52,738 nucleotides of DNA, from the NCBI RefSeq assembly GCF_030651745.1, contig NZ_JAUSCC010000013.1:1-52738 (forward strand). Direction: 5' to 3'. The notes beneath the pieces were generated by a model. It was not told the DNA's origin, did no database searches, and saw only the letters and a list, made by a program, of their open reading frames with translations. The position numbers and the translations under genes are program-made. Of the stretch, positions 37,045 through 46,485 are shown piece after piece. This stretch comes from Methylophaga sp. Lineage in GTDB: Bacteria; Pseudomonadota; Gammaproteobacteria; Nitrosococcales; Methylophagaceae. Each line of letters begins with the position of its first letter. Positions within the stretch are counted from its first letter, which is position 1.

Positions 37045-38685
37045 TTATAGAATGCAGATTTTCTGTTTCAAACCTTCATTGAGTATTGAGTGATTAAGTG
37101 AATAATCTATAGCGACATCAATTAGATGTACGCCGGGAGTGTCGAGCGCTTCACGCAGCATTTTATCGAACTCGATATAACTGGATGGACGGTGACCCAT
37201 GGCACCATAACTGTCGGCATATTTCACAAAATCAGGGTTACCAAAGCTTAAACCAAAGTCCTTAAACCCCATGCCTTGTTGCTTCCATTTGATCATGCCA
37301 TAGGCATTGTCATTGAGGATGATAACCACCAAATCAAGTTCAAGCCGAACCGCTGTTTCCATCTCCTGCGAATTCATCATAAATCCGCCATCACCACAGA
37401 CAGCAACCACTTTACGATCCGGATTTAATAATTTGGCAAGCATGGCACTGGGCAGACCTGCCCCCATGGTTGCCAATGCGTTATCTAATAACAGGGTGTT
37501 ATTTTCGTAACACTGGTAGTTACGGGCAAACCAAATCTTATAAAGTCCGTTGTCTAAAGCCAGAATATCTTGTTCACCCAGTGCGGCACGAATAGTGGTA
37601 ACGGCGCTTTGAGGCAAAATCGGAAACCGATCATCATCGCTATACAAACCAAGCCGTTGTTGAACTTCCTGTTTGACGCGATAGAAATAGGAGAAATCCC
37701 AGTTTGACTGCGGTGACAAGGCATCAGATAAACGGTTGATGGATGTGGCGATATCACCGACAACATCCAGTTGCGGGAAATACACAGGATCCACTTCAGC
37801 CGGCTGGAAATTGATATGGATGACCGGAGCACCACCATCTTTCATAAAAAATGGCGGTTTTTCGACCACATCATGACCGACATTAATGATCAGATCGGCG
37901 CGTTCTATGGCGCAATGCAGATAATCGGATTCAGACAAGGCTGCGGTGCCGAGATAGCTGTCATGGCGCTCATCGATAACACCTTTACCCAACTGTGTGT
38001 TGAAAAAAGGAATACCGGTTTTTTCAACAAAGCGGGTTAACGCCTTGCTGGCACGTTTACGATTAGCCCCAGCACCAATTAACAGCAAAGGCATATTGGC
38101 TTTGCGAATCATCTCCAACGCATCTTTTATCGCCGTGTTATCGGCATCCGGGCGACGAATGTTTTCGACCACATAGATCCGATCATGAACCTCTTCAGCA
38201 GCAATATCTTCCGGAAGCTCAATATGTACAGCGCCGGGACGCTCCTGAACCGCTATTCGAAAGGCTTCGCGAACCACGGCCCCAATGGTGTTGCCATGTA
38301 CAACTTGTTTAGTGAATTTGGTTATAGGCCGCATCATATTGACGATGTCGACAATCTGAAACAGAGCTTGTTTACTGGCTTTGATCGGTTTTTGTCCGGT
38401 AATAATCAGCATAGGCATGCCGCCAAGCTGGGCGTAAGCCGCCGGTGTGATGAGATTGGTTGCTCCAGGCCCCAAGGTTGAAAGACATACGCCTGGCTTG
38501 CCCGTTAATCGACCATAGGTGGCCGCCATAAACCCCGCGCCTTGTTCATGCCGGGTAACGATCAGTCTGATGGAGGAGTGTTGCAATGAATCAAGGAAAT
38601 CGAGGTTTTCTTCACCAGGGATACCAAAAATATATTCGACCCCTTCGTTTTCTAGCGCTTTAACCAGCAGATCAGATGTTTTCAT
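37045..38685 (-). CDS. Thiamine-diphosphate enzyme, acetolactate synthase large subunit-like
   Basis: The 546-residue enzyme has an N-terminal pyrimidine-binding domain (EGVEYIFGIPGEENLDFLDS; catalytic Glu in TRHEQGAGFMAATYGRLTGK), a central domain and a C-terminal ThDP/Mg domain (VAVCGDGGFMMNSQEMETAV, VVIILNDNAYGMIKWKQQGM). It resembles catabolic acetolactate synthase AlsS more than the biosynthetic IlvB enzyme. No small subunit or acetolactate decarboxylase is adjacent. The partner gene is an aldehyde dehydrogenase, so another 2-oxoacid reaction is also possible. RBS AGGAACAC at the ATG. Confidence 0.85.
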   Translation of the reverse strand: MKTSDLLVKALENEGVEYIFGIPGEENLDFLDSLQHSSIRLIVTRHEQGAGFMAATYGRLTGKPGVCLSTLGPGATNLITPAAYAQLGGMPMLIITGQKPIKASKQALFQIVDIVNMMRPITKFTKQVVHGNTIGAVVREAFRIAVQERPGAVHIELPEDIAAEEVHDRIYVVENIRRPDADNTAIKDALEMIRKANMPLLLIGAGANRKRASKALTRFVEKTGIPFFNTQLGKGVIDERHDSYLGTAALSESDYLHCAIERADLIINVGHDVVEKPPFFMKDGGAPVIHINFQPAEVDPVYFPQLDVVGDIATSINRLSDALSPQSNWDFSYFYRVKQEVQQRLGLYSDDDRFPILPQSAVTTIRAALGEQDILALDNGLYKIWFARNYQCYENNTLLLDNALATMGAGLPSAMLAKLLNPDRKVVAVCGDGGFMMNSQEMETAVRLELDLVVIILNDNAYGMIKWKQQGMGFKDFGLSFGNPDFVKYADSYGAMGHRPSSYIEFDKMLREALDTPGVHLIDVAIDYSLNHSILNEGLKQKICIL

Positions 38686-38771
38686 GGAGTGTTCCTAGGT
38701 CCTCTGGGTGAGTGGAGCAATCATCGCATCGTTGCTTGGTTGTACCATAAATAATCAAGGCATCACAGCCC

Positions 38772-39653
38772 TTATTGAGTGAGGACAGCTATTTCCACTC
38801 GTCGGTTGCGTGCTCGACCAGAATCCGTGTCATTTTCAGTAATTGGGCGTGTATCAGCGTAGCCTTCAACCCGGAAACGCTCAGCCTCATATTGAGGGTA
38901 GCGCAATAATTCGTGAACAACGGATGTGGCTCTTGAACCTGATAACTCCCAGTTCGATCTGTATTGTGGTGTGTTTAACGGGCGATTATCAGTATGACCT
39001 GATACAACCAGTGGATCATCGATGTCGGCCAAGGCTTGTGCAATAACATTTAGTACCGGCATAAAGGCCGGTTTGATAGTTGCTAAACCCGATGGGAAAG
39101 AGGCTTGTTCATCAATGATAATCACCACTCGATCTTCACGTGTTTCAACTTGGAGTATGCCTTCGTCAATTTGTTCACGAAGTGCTTCATTAATTTCTCT
39201 TAGTTGACGCTGTTGTTTGGCTTGCAAATATAAATTCAGATTACTGGTTTCAAGAATAGATTTGGTGGGATCCCCGGCCTGTCTGACTTCCTGGATAACG
39301 GTCACATCCGACGGATTTGGTGAAAAGGTTTGTTTGATTATTGATGTGCCCATCGGAATCGGCTCGGGAATTTCGGGTGGTGTCACCCCAAAGGCATTAT
39401 GTAACGATTCAGAAACCATTTTCAGCCGGATAACATCAAGCTCTGACATCGACAGTAGCAAGACAAAGAAGCACAGCAATAACGTCATTAAATCCGCAAA
39501 AATAGCAATGTAAGCTGGGAGGGCTTTGCGTTTTAACATTCGATTTGAAGAACCCATTTTTAATTGATGGTTTATCGCTTGTCCGTATTCCAATGCCTCA
39601 AAATTTGCTGAAGAGGTCGTCGAAAATGAGCCAGTGTTTATGCGAGGTTTCAT
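38772..39653 (-). CDS. PomB/MotB-like flagellar stator protein
   Basis: From the ATG beginning MKPRINTGS the protein has 293 residues; starts at 39752 and 39554 are also open, and none has a good RBS. One transmembrane helix near AYIAIFADLMTLLLCFFVLL carries the ion-channel Asp and the LLxCFFVLLLSMSE pattern of sodium-type PomB. A C-terminal OmpA-like peptidoglycan-binding domain follows (VSGHTDNRPLNTPQYRSNWE and the RARNRRVEI ending). A stator needs a MotA/PomA partner, yet no such gene is adjacent. It is divergent from the CHASE-GGDEF-EAL gene. Confidence 0.8.
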   Translation of the reverse strand: MKPRINTGSFSTTSSANFEALEYGQAINHQLKMGSSNRMLKRKALPAYIAIFADLMTLLLCFFVLLLSMSELDVIRLKMVSESLHNAFGVTPPEIPEPIPMGTSIIKQTFSPNPSDVTVIQEVRQAGDPTKSILETSNLNLYLQAKQQRQLREINEALREQIDEGILQVETREDRVVIIIDEQASFPSGLATIKPAFMPVLNVIAQALADIDDPLVVSGHTDNRPLNTPQYRSNWELSGSRATSVVHELLRYPQYEAERFRVEGYADTRPITENDTDSGRARNRRVEIAVLTQ

Positions 39654-39857
39654 TGTTACCGTAAGTGCCTGATAAATCAAGGTTTGGAGAAAAATGGGTT
39701 CTGAATGGTAACCTGAATTGCAAGGCTGGCGTTGTGATACACCCCACAGCATTAACTAATTAGTGTTTTTATCGTTATAAATAGTTTATTAACAAACTTT
39801 AATGTAACGTATCCAAGCGGCTAAGCTCTGCTGGCAAAAGCTTCTAACGGATAATTA

Positions 39858-42824
39858 ATGCGATTTTTAATAGCAACTAAACTGGTTTTTAATAGCATGA
39901 TTGCTGTCATCGCATTGCTCATTTTGCTGGCGGCGATTTATCTGGATCACGTTATTCAGGATCGAACGGCCAATAGTCTGCAGTCAGATGTACAACAGCA
40001 ACTAAGCCGATATCACAATAATCTGGTCACTAATTTACAAAATCACATCCAGATTGTCAGAGGCTTACCGGGCTTGTTTGCTGTTAATCCGGAATTAACT
40101 CAAGCCCAGTTTGAAATCGCCATGAGCCATCTGATTGGCAAACATACCCAATTACGCAATATCGCGGCCGCTCCGGATATGGTGATCCGATACATGTATC
40201 CGGTGACGGGCAACGAGCAGGCGATAGGTCTGGATTATCGTCAGGAGCCTTCTCAGGCAGCCGCTGCAGAACGTGCACGAGTCACCCGAAAGTTAGTCCT
40301 AGCTGGCCCTCTTGAATTGAAACAAGGTGGTATGGGATTAATCGCTCGAATCCCGGTTTATTTGTTTGATGAAATGGGTCAGGAATATTTTTGGGGCATC
40401 ATCTCCGCGGTCATTGATGCCGAGGCTTTTTTTGAGGCAGCCGGGTTAAATGCTGCAGACTCTCCAATAGAGATTGCTATCCGTGGTAAAGATGGTCTGG
40501 GTGTGGAGGGGGAAGTGTTTTTTGGTAATGCCAGCTTATTTGATAATGATCCGTTGACCATGCCGCTGATCTTGCCGGAAGGATACTGGTCATTGGCCGG
40601 TCAACCGAAAGGTGGTTGGCGTACCAACAATAATGCCGTATGGCAATCAAGGATCTTAATATTTGGAATTGCCCTGGCCATTTTTGGTTTATTGACGGCC
40701 TTTGTACGGTTTATGTTTTCAGCATCTCTGGCCAATCTGAAATTTCGCCAAGTGATTGATTCTTCACCCGTTCCATACGTTCTGGTCGGCAAAGATCGCA
40801 AAATAAGCTTTATCAACCCAGCCTTTACCGGGCTTTACGGTTATTCATTACGTGATTTACCTACACTGGCTTTATGGTGGAATAAAACCAACCTTCCCAA
40901 AAACTTTCTAAAATCCATTAATGACTGGTGGGACGCCAATCTCGATGTGCAAACGTTACCTCGATCTTCTATTGAGGTCAGCATTACCTGTCTTGATGGC
41001 AGCGAGCGACTTGCTTTGCTTTCGGTTTCACCATTACATGATGCGGTAAATAACGAGCTATTACTGGTGGTGTATGACATCACCACTCATAAACTGGCAG
41101 AGCAGCAAATCCACTTTTCAGAACAGATTTTCAGTCAGGCGCATGAAGGCATTGTGCTGACCGATACGCAAAGTCGTATTCTGCAAGTTAATCCTGCTTT
41201 TACTGAAATCACTGGATATTCAGTACAAGAGGCGCTGCAAAATACACCCGCTATGTTGAAATCGGGCAGGCATGACGATGCATTTTTTCAGCAAATGTGG
41301 CAAAGCCTGGAAAATAAGAATTACTGGCAAGGTGAGATTTGGAATCGTCATAAAGACGGTCATTTATATGCCTTGATGCTGACAATTTCTTCAATGAAAG
41401 ATCCTCAGGGGCAAATCCAAAACTATGTGGGTTTGTTTTCCGATATTACCCAGTCCAAGGTGCAGCAGGAAAAGCTCGAGTTAATGGCACATTATGATGT
41501 GCTGACCCGTTTACCTAATCGAATATTGTTTGCTGACAGATTTGCCCAGGCGGTAGCACATAGCCAGCGATTGGGTACCTGGTTAGGTGTTTGCTTTTTG
41601 GATTTGGATGACTTTAAACCGGTTAACGACTCGCACGGTCATAATATTGGCGATTTATTATTGGTTGAAGTGGCAGAGCGTCTGCGTTCCAGTGTTCGTG
41701 AGGAGGACACCATTTCCCGCTTTGGTGGTGATGAGTTTGCTATTTTATTCAGAGATATCAATTCATATGAGCAGTGTGAGCAGTTACTCACTAGATTACA
41801 TCAGACTTTGGCAGAGCCTTATTGGATAAATAATCTTCGGATTATGATCAGCGCTTCCAGTGGTATTGCCTTGTATCCCATGGATAACGTTGATTTAGAC
41901 ACGTTACTACGTCATGCAGATCAGGCTATGTATCAGGCCAAAATCACCGGACGTAATACTTTCAGATTGTTTAATCCGGAGATAAATCAAAAAGTTGTAA
42001 ATAAACATAATGTTGTACAACGGTTGCGGGAAGCCATGTTGAACAACGAGTTTGTTTTACATTATCAGCCGGAAATAAACATGAAAACCGGCGAAATCAT
42101 TGCGGTTGAGGCATTGATCCGCTGGCAGCATCCCGAACGTGGATTACTTTACCCCAATGACTTTCTGTCTGAAGTGGAAGGCAGTGAATTGGAATTTGAT
42201 TTGGGCTTATGGGTTATTGATTCCGCGTTACAGCAGTTGCAGCAATGGCAGCAGCAAGGCTTATCGATCTTGGTGAGCGTTAATATTGCAGCAAATCACC
42301 TGCATGCCAACAACTTCATCGAATCCATACAACAAGCGTTGAGCCGCTATCCGGATATTCAACCGGCCTCATTACAATTGGAAATTCTGGAAAGTGGTGC
42401 ATTGGGTGATGTGCAGATGTTAAGCCGAATTATTGATGATTGTCGTCAGTTAGTCGGTGTGCAGATTGCTCTCGATGATTTTGGTACCGGTTATTCCTCG
42501 TTAACCCATCTTCGACATCTGGCGGCAAACTCGGTGAAAATTGATCAGAGTTTTGTAAGGGATATGCTGGTGGATGACAACGACTACAATATTGTGGAAG
42601 GTGTGATCAGCCTGGCCAAAGCCTTTAATCGTCAGGTCATTGCTGAGGGGGTTGAGACGATTGAGCATGGTCTTATGCTGTTATCGATGGGCTGTGAATA
42701 TGCCCAGGGTTATCAAATTGCCCGTCCAATGCCTGCCGCTGAAGTGCAAAGCTGGTGTCAGCAGTTTCAACTGGAACCGGCATGGAAGGCGCAGGTGAAA
42801 TCTGCCAAACCTGAAAAATCATAA
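39858..42824 (+). CDS. Membrane CHASE-PAS-PAS-GGDEF-EAL c-di-GMP protein
   Basis: The 988-residue protein has a transmembrane helix at about 10-30, a periplasmic CHASE-type sensor (about 45-250, with IRYMYPVTGNEQAIGLDY), and a second helix near 265-285. Two PAS domains (about 295-400 and 415-530) precede a GGDEF domain with intact RFGGDEFAILF and an inhibitory site REED five residues before it. The EAL domain has intact motifs (VEALIRW, LDDFGTGYSS, KIDQSF, AEGVET). Both cyclase and phosphodiesterase activities are possible; the PAS and CHASE inputs would select one. It is divergent from the stator gene, which fits control of motility. Confidence 0.92.
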   Translation: MRFLIATKLVFNSMIAVIALLILLAAIYLDHVIQDRTANSLQSDVQQQLSRYHNNLVTNLQNHIQIVRGLPGLFAVNPELTQAQFEIAMSHLIGKHTQLRNIAAAPDMVIRYMYPVTGNEQAIGLDYRQEPSQAAAAERARVTRKLVLAGPLELKQGGMGLIARIPVYLFDEMGQEYFWGIISAVIDAEAFFEAAGLNAADSPIEIAIRGKDGLGVEGEVFFGNASLFDNDPLTMPLILPEGYWSLAGQPKGGWRTNNNAVWQSRILIFGIALAIFGLLTAFVRFMFSASLANLKFRQVIDSSPVPYVLVGKDRKISFINPAFTGLYGYSLRDLPTLALWWNKTNLPKNFLKSINDWWDANLDVQTLPRSSIEVSITCLDGSERLALLSVSPLHDAVNNELLLVVYDITTHKLAEQQIHFSEQIFSQAHEGIVLTDTQSRILQVNPAFTEITGYSVQEALQNTPAMLKSGRHDDAFFQQMWQSLENKNYWQGEIWNRHKDGHLYALMLTISSMKDPQGQIQNYVGLFSDITQSKVQQEKLELMAHYDVLTRLPNRILFADRFAQAVAHSQRLGTWLGVCFLDLDDFKPVNDSHGHNIGDLLLVEVAERLRSSVREEDTISRFGGDEFAILFRDINSYEQCEQLLTRLHQTLAEPYWINNLRIMISASSGIALYPMDNVDLDTLLRHADQAMYQAKITGRNTFRLFNPEINQKVVNKHNVVQRLREAMLNNEFVLHYQPEINMKTGEIIAVEALIRWQHPERGLLYPNDFLSEVEGSELEFDLGLWVIDSALQQLQQWQQQGLSILVSVNIAANHLHANNFIESIQQALSRYPDIQPASLQLEILESGALGDVQMLSRIIDDCRQLVGVQIALDDFGTGYSSLTHLRHLAANSVKIDQSFVRDMLVDDNDYNIVEGVISLAKAFNRQVIAEGVETIEHGLMLLSMGCEYAQGYQIARPMPAAEVQSWCQQFQLEPAWKAQVKSAKPEKS

Positions 42825-42909
42825 AGTTACATAAATCTGCGACAGAATGAATTTATCAAAATTAACCAGCTCAAAGTAATTCGGTTAATTAATACCATTG
42901 GAGGCAGAT

Positions 42910-43398
42910 ATGTCACGTGACCTAAGTAAATGGTGTTTCATTTTGCTGATTATGCTTCCCGTTATTAGCAGCTGTGCATCACGATCACAGAGCAATTATT
43001 ATCGCGATGAAGTCGGTGAAATAATGGCCATCGAAGATGTTTGGATCATCTCATCCCGAATGGTCACTATCGAAGGGCTGGGTGATAAACGTCCCGGCTG
43101 GGGAGCTGCAGTTGGTGCTACGGTTGCTGGTGCATCAGCTTATGGAATTACCCAGGCTGACAATCCTGCCTGTGTGGCAATTACTATTATTGCTCTGGTT
43201 GGTGGAGCTCTGGCAGGTCAGTTTATTGATGAAAAGCTTAAGTCACAGCTGGGTGTGGAATATATTCTGGATAAACCCAACGGCCATAAAATTGCCGTAG
43301 TACAAGCTGTTAAAAAAGCTGACGAACAATTGCCTGCCAATACTCCAGCATTATTAATGCGTGGAAAAAGCGGTTATTACCGGGTTATCCCTCAATAA
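42910..43398 (+). CDS. Glycine-zipper outer membrane lipoprotein (SlyB-like)
   Basis: I choose the ATG giving MSRDLSKWCF because TTGGAGG lies seven bases before it. The product is 162 residues with a lipobox (LIMLPVISSC) and a central glycine-rich hydrophobic hairpin (AAVGATVAGASAYGITQ; ALVGGALAGQFIDEKL) typical of the 2TM glycine-zipper family (SlyB, Pal-like 17-kDa antigens). The region NYYRDEVGEIMAIEDVWIIS also fits SlyB relatives. Such lipoproteins are thought to stabilise the outer membrane. It is followed by the phospholipase D fusion gene after 143 bases with no clear terminator. Confidence 0.8.
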   Translation: MSRDLSKWCFILLIMLPVISSCASRSQSNYYRDEVGEIMAIEDVWIISSRMVTIEGLGDKRPGWGAAVGATVAGASAYGITQADNPACVAITIIALVGGALAGQFIDEKLKSQLGVEYILDKPNGHKIAVVQAVKKADEQLPANTPALLMRGKSGYYRVIPQ

Positions 43399-43541
43399 AG
43401 CTATAGCTTTTGTATTAATCAAATCATCCATGCATTCAAAAAAATGATTCATCTCAGGTATTAACCTGGGTAAATCATTGCCAATTGTGGCTGTGCTAGT
43501 CTTGGTCAATATTTGATCGGACAGGGAGCTCGTGTCGGTTT

Positions 43542-45659
43542 ATGCGTGATACTAACATCATTCGCCCGGGTGAAAACTGTTGGCGCTATTTGAACGCCGA
43601 TCGCGCTGCATTGCTGGTCGATGGCGAAAATTACTTTGCTGCTTTGTATGAGGCTATCAAACAAGCCCGATATGCGGTGTATATTCTGGCTTGGGATATC
43701 GATAGTCGCCTGAGTTTGATCAGGGGCGAAAGCCCAACAGATTATCCGGCAGAATTAGGTGAGTTAATTCATAAGGTTTTAGCCGAAAGGCCAGAGTTAA
43801 ATGTTTATATTCTCAATTGGGACTGGGCAATGCTTTATACCCTCGAGAGAGAGTGGCTTCCACTTTTTCGTCCCAGCTGGAAAAAACAGGCACGTTTACA
43901 TTATGAGCTGGATGGAAAGTGCCCGTTTGGTGGTTCACAACATCAAAAAATTGTCGTTATAGATGACAAAATAGCCTTCTGTGGTGGCATTGATCCCGGT
44001 AAGCATCGTTGGGATACCCGTCAACATGCCCCTGACGATCAGCGACGCATGGATCCGGATAATGTTGTTTATCCGCCGTTTCATGATATGCAGATGCTGG
44101 TGGATGGCGATGTGGCAAAAAGTCTTGCTGAACTCGCACGAGAGCGGTGGCATAAAGCAACCGGCCAGCAACTTCAGCAAGCTCCACATTATCAAGAAGA
44201 TATCTGGCCAGCCGGTGTAAAACCTGACTTTCGCAAAGTTAATATTGCGATCGCCCGCACCATGCCGGAATTCAATGATCAAATAGAAGTTATTGAGATT
44301 GAAACCTTATATCTGGATGCCATTGCTGCGGCTGAAAATCTCATTTATATCGAAAACCAATACTTTACTTCCTGGAAAGTCGCAGAGGTATTAGCCCAGC
44401 GATTGATGGATAGCGAAGGCCCGGAAGTGGTGATTGTCTGTCCAAAAATGACCGGTGGCTGGTTGGAACAACACACGATGGATGTACTGCGTTCAAGAGT
44501 CAGTCGCAGACTCTGTGATGCCGATAAACATGGTCGTTTACGTATTTGCTACCCTCACCACGAAGCGCTGGGTGAAATGTATATCAGTCTGCACAGCAAA
44601 TTGATGATTGTTGATAACACGTTCTTACGGGTGGGTTCGGCCAATTTGAGTAACCGCTCGATGGGTTTGGATAGCGAATGCGATTTGGCTATTGAAGCAG
44701 AAAACGATGATCAGCAGCAGACAATAAAGGCTTTCCGGCACTCCTTACTTTGCGAACATTTAGAGCTAGAAGCGTCCGAATTGGAGAACCTGCTTGCCGA
44801 GCACAGCTCGCTGCTTAAATTGCTTGATGCACGAGAGAATTTTCCACGAACGTTACGTTCTCTGGACTGTGAAATAGATGACAGCATCGACGGTTTGACT
44901 CCAACAGCAGATTACATTGATCCCGAGCGACCAGTGGACTCTGTTGCAATGAGCCGCAAGCTGGTACCGATTGACGAGCCTAAATCTCCCAAAAAACAAA
45001 TCATCATTACAGCACTGGTTTTGCTGGCGGTTATCGCCTTAACCGCATTATGGAAATGGACACCCATCAATGAGCTGTTAACTCCGGAAAACCTGAAACA
45101 ATGGATTAGCACCCTCAACAACAATCCTTTTACTCCGGTCATTGTGATCACGGTATTTGCGATTGCTGGCCTTATCGCTATTCCGTTGACCTTGCTGGTG
45201 GTGACGGTGGCTATTAGTTTCGGCGCTTGGCCCGGCAGTATCTATGCCATTGCCGGTTCTTTGCTCAGTGCAATTCTTGGTTATCTTGCAGGTCAGTGGT
45301 TGGGGCGCAGAAGCGTGTCTAAAATGGCCGGCTCAAAATTAAATCGCTTATCCAAAAGATTGGCTAATCACGGTGTGATGGCAATTATTACCGTCAGGAT
45401 TATTCCCGTCGCGCCCTTTACCTTAATCAATCTGGTGGCCGGGGCGTCTCATATAAAACTCAAAGATTTTATTTTAGGGACCTTGTTTGGAATGCTGCCA
45501 GGCATATTGGCAATAACGGTTTTTGCCAATTCACTGATAAGGGCTGTTCAACAACCCGAACCTGTTGAGATAGCTGTTTTTATACTGGTTGTTTTAGCCA
45601 TCGGCAGCATAATGTATGGTGTCAAAAAATGGCTGAATAGAATTTCGGCAGACACGTGA
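43542..45659 (+). CDS. Phospholipase D-VTT domain fusion protein
   Basis: The 705-residue protein joins two modules. The N-terminal phospholipase D/cardiolipin synthase-like half has two HKD motifs: HQKIVVIDDKIAFCGGID near residue 133 and LHSKLMIVDNTFLRVGSANL near 350. The C-terminal membrane half (about 485-700) is a VTT/DedA-like domain with five or six helices (FAIAGLIAIPLTLLVVTVAI; SFGAWPGSIYAIAGSLLSAI; GVMAIITVRIIPVAPFTLIN). Phosphatidyl transfer or hydrolysis at the inner membrane is expected; VTT proteins are lipid scramblases or transporters. The next gene overlaps by four bases and codes for an EEP hydrolase. Confidence 0.9.
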   Translation: MRDTNIIRPGENCWRYLNADRAALLVDGENYFAALYEAIKQARYAVYILAWDIDSRLSLIRGESPTDYPAELGELIHKVLAERPELNVYILNWDWAMLYTLEREWLPLFRPSWKKQARLHYELDGKCPFGGSQHQKIVVIDDKIAFCGGIDPGKHRWDTRQHAPDDQRRMDPDNVVYPPFHDMQMLVDGDVAKSLAELARERWHKATGQQLQQAPHYQEDIWPAGVKPDFRKVNIAIARTMPEFNDQIEVIEIETLYLDAIAAAENLIYIENQYFTSWKVAEVLAQRLMDSEGPEVVIVCPKMTGGWLEQHTMDVLRSRVSRRLCDADKHGRLRICYPHHEALGEMYISLHSKLMIVDNTFLRVGSANLSNRSMGLDSECDLAIEAENDDQQQTIKAFRHSLLCEHLELEASELENLLAEHSSLLKLLDARENFPRTLRSLDCEIDDSIDGLTPTADYIDPERPVDSVAMSRKLVPIDEPKSPKKQIIITALVLLAVIALTALWKWTPINELLTPENLKQWISTLNNNPFTPVIVITVFAIAGLIAIPLTLLVVTVAISFGAWPGSIYAIAGSLLSAILGYLAGQWLGRRSVSKMAGSKLNRLSKRLANHGVMAIITVRIIPVAPFTLINLVAGASHIKLKDFILGTLFGMLPGILAITVFANSLIRAVQQPEPVEIAVFILVVLAIGSIMYGVKKWLNRISADT

Positions 45660-46363
45660 CTGAGATAATCCAACAGCAAACATTCACCATTGCGACTTAT
45701 AACATTCATGCTTGTATTGGGGCTGATGGCCGCTTTGATCCCGCAAGAATTGCCGCTGTAATTCGAGAGCTCGACGCCGATATTATCGCCTTGCAGGAAG
45801 TAGAACATCATTCGGTGGAAGATCTGGACCTGCTGGAATATTTAGCTTATCAAACGGGACACGAAGCCATGGCCGGCCCCACCTTGTTTCGGGAAACACG
45901 GCATTATGGCAATGCTTTGCTGACCAAACTGCCATTAAGATCATTCAAGCACATTGATTTATCTGTCACGGGGTGTGAGCCACGAGGTGCTATTGAGGCT
46001 ACTTTTGATGCCGCCGGCTATGAATTACAGATCATCGCCACACATCTGGGTTTGAAACCGGCAGAAAGGCGCTGGCAAGTTAAGCAACTGCTGGAGCTGA
46101 AATCACAACAGGAAGCGGATATCAGTTGTTTGTTAGGTGATGTGAATGAGTGGTTACTCTGGGGAAGACCCTTGCGCTGGTTGCATCGTAGTTTTAATGC
46201 ACAACCACATTTGCCAACTTTTCCTGCTCGCTGGCCCATCTTTAGCTTAGACCGAATCTGGGTGTCCCCACAACGCTGTCAAATCGAGCTGTTCGTCCAT
46301 AAATCCAATCTGGCACGACAAGCTTCAGATCATCTGCCATTGATTGCCAGAATCCGTATTTAA
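45656..46363 (+). CDS. Endonuclease/exonuclease/phosphatase (EEP) family hydrolase
   Basis: The 235-residue enzyme starts at GTG within the stop of the upstream gene (GTGA overlap). Motifs of the Mg-dependent EEP fold are visible: TIATYNIHACIGADGRFDPA, DIIALQEVEHHS, ATHLGLKPAERRWQ, LLGDVNEW, and a final ASDHLPLIARI. EEP members cleave DNA, inositol phosphates or phospholipid head groups. In E. coli ybhP (EEP) is next to clsB (cardiolipin synthase), so a role in lipid metabolism with the PLD-VTT protein is the favoured reading. There is no signal peptide, which suggests action on the cytoplasmic side. Confidence 0.88.
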   Translation: MTEIIQQQTFTIATYNIHACIGADGRFDPARIAAVIRELDADIIALQEVEHHSVEDLDLLEYLAYQTGHEAMAGPTLFRETRHYGNALLTKLPLRSFKHIDLSVTGCEPRGAIEATFDAAGYELQIIATHLGLKPAERRWQVKQLLELKSQQEADISCLLGDVNEWLLWGRPLRWLHRSFNAQPHLPTFPARWPIFSLDRIWVSPQRCQIELFVHKSNLARQASDHLPLIARIRI

Positions 46364-46485
46364 CGTCAGGGCAGATTTAACGTCTAAACATTCCAGTATC
46401 AGAAATGCTGTCAAATAACCCTTATTGGGCATTGCTCTGCGACTCAATGTCGACTATCTTTGACAAGATTATTTCAGAGGCGTGT

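Noticed and set aside
39775..39801. Possible sigma-28 promoter upstream of the stator gene
   Set aside because: The -35 TAAAGTTT is exact on the minus strand, but the -10 at proper spacing is ATTTATAA instead of GCCGATAA.
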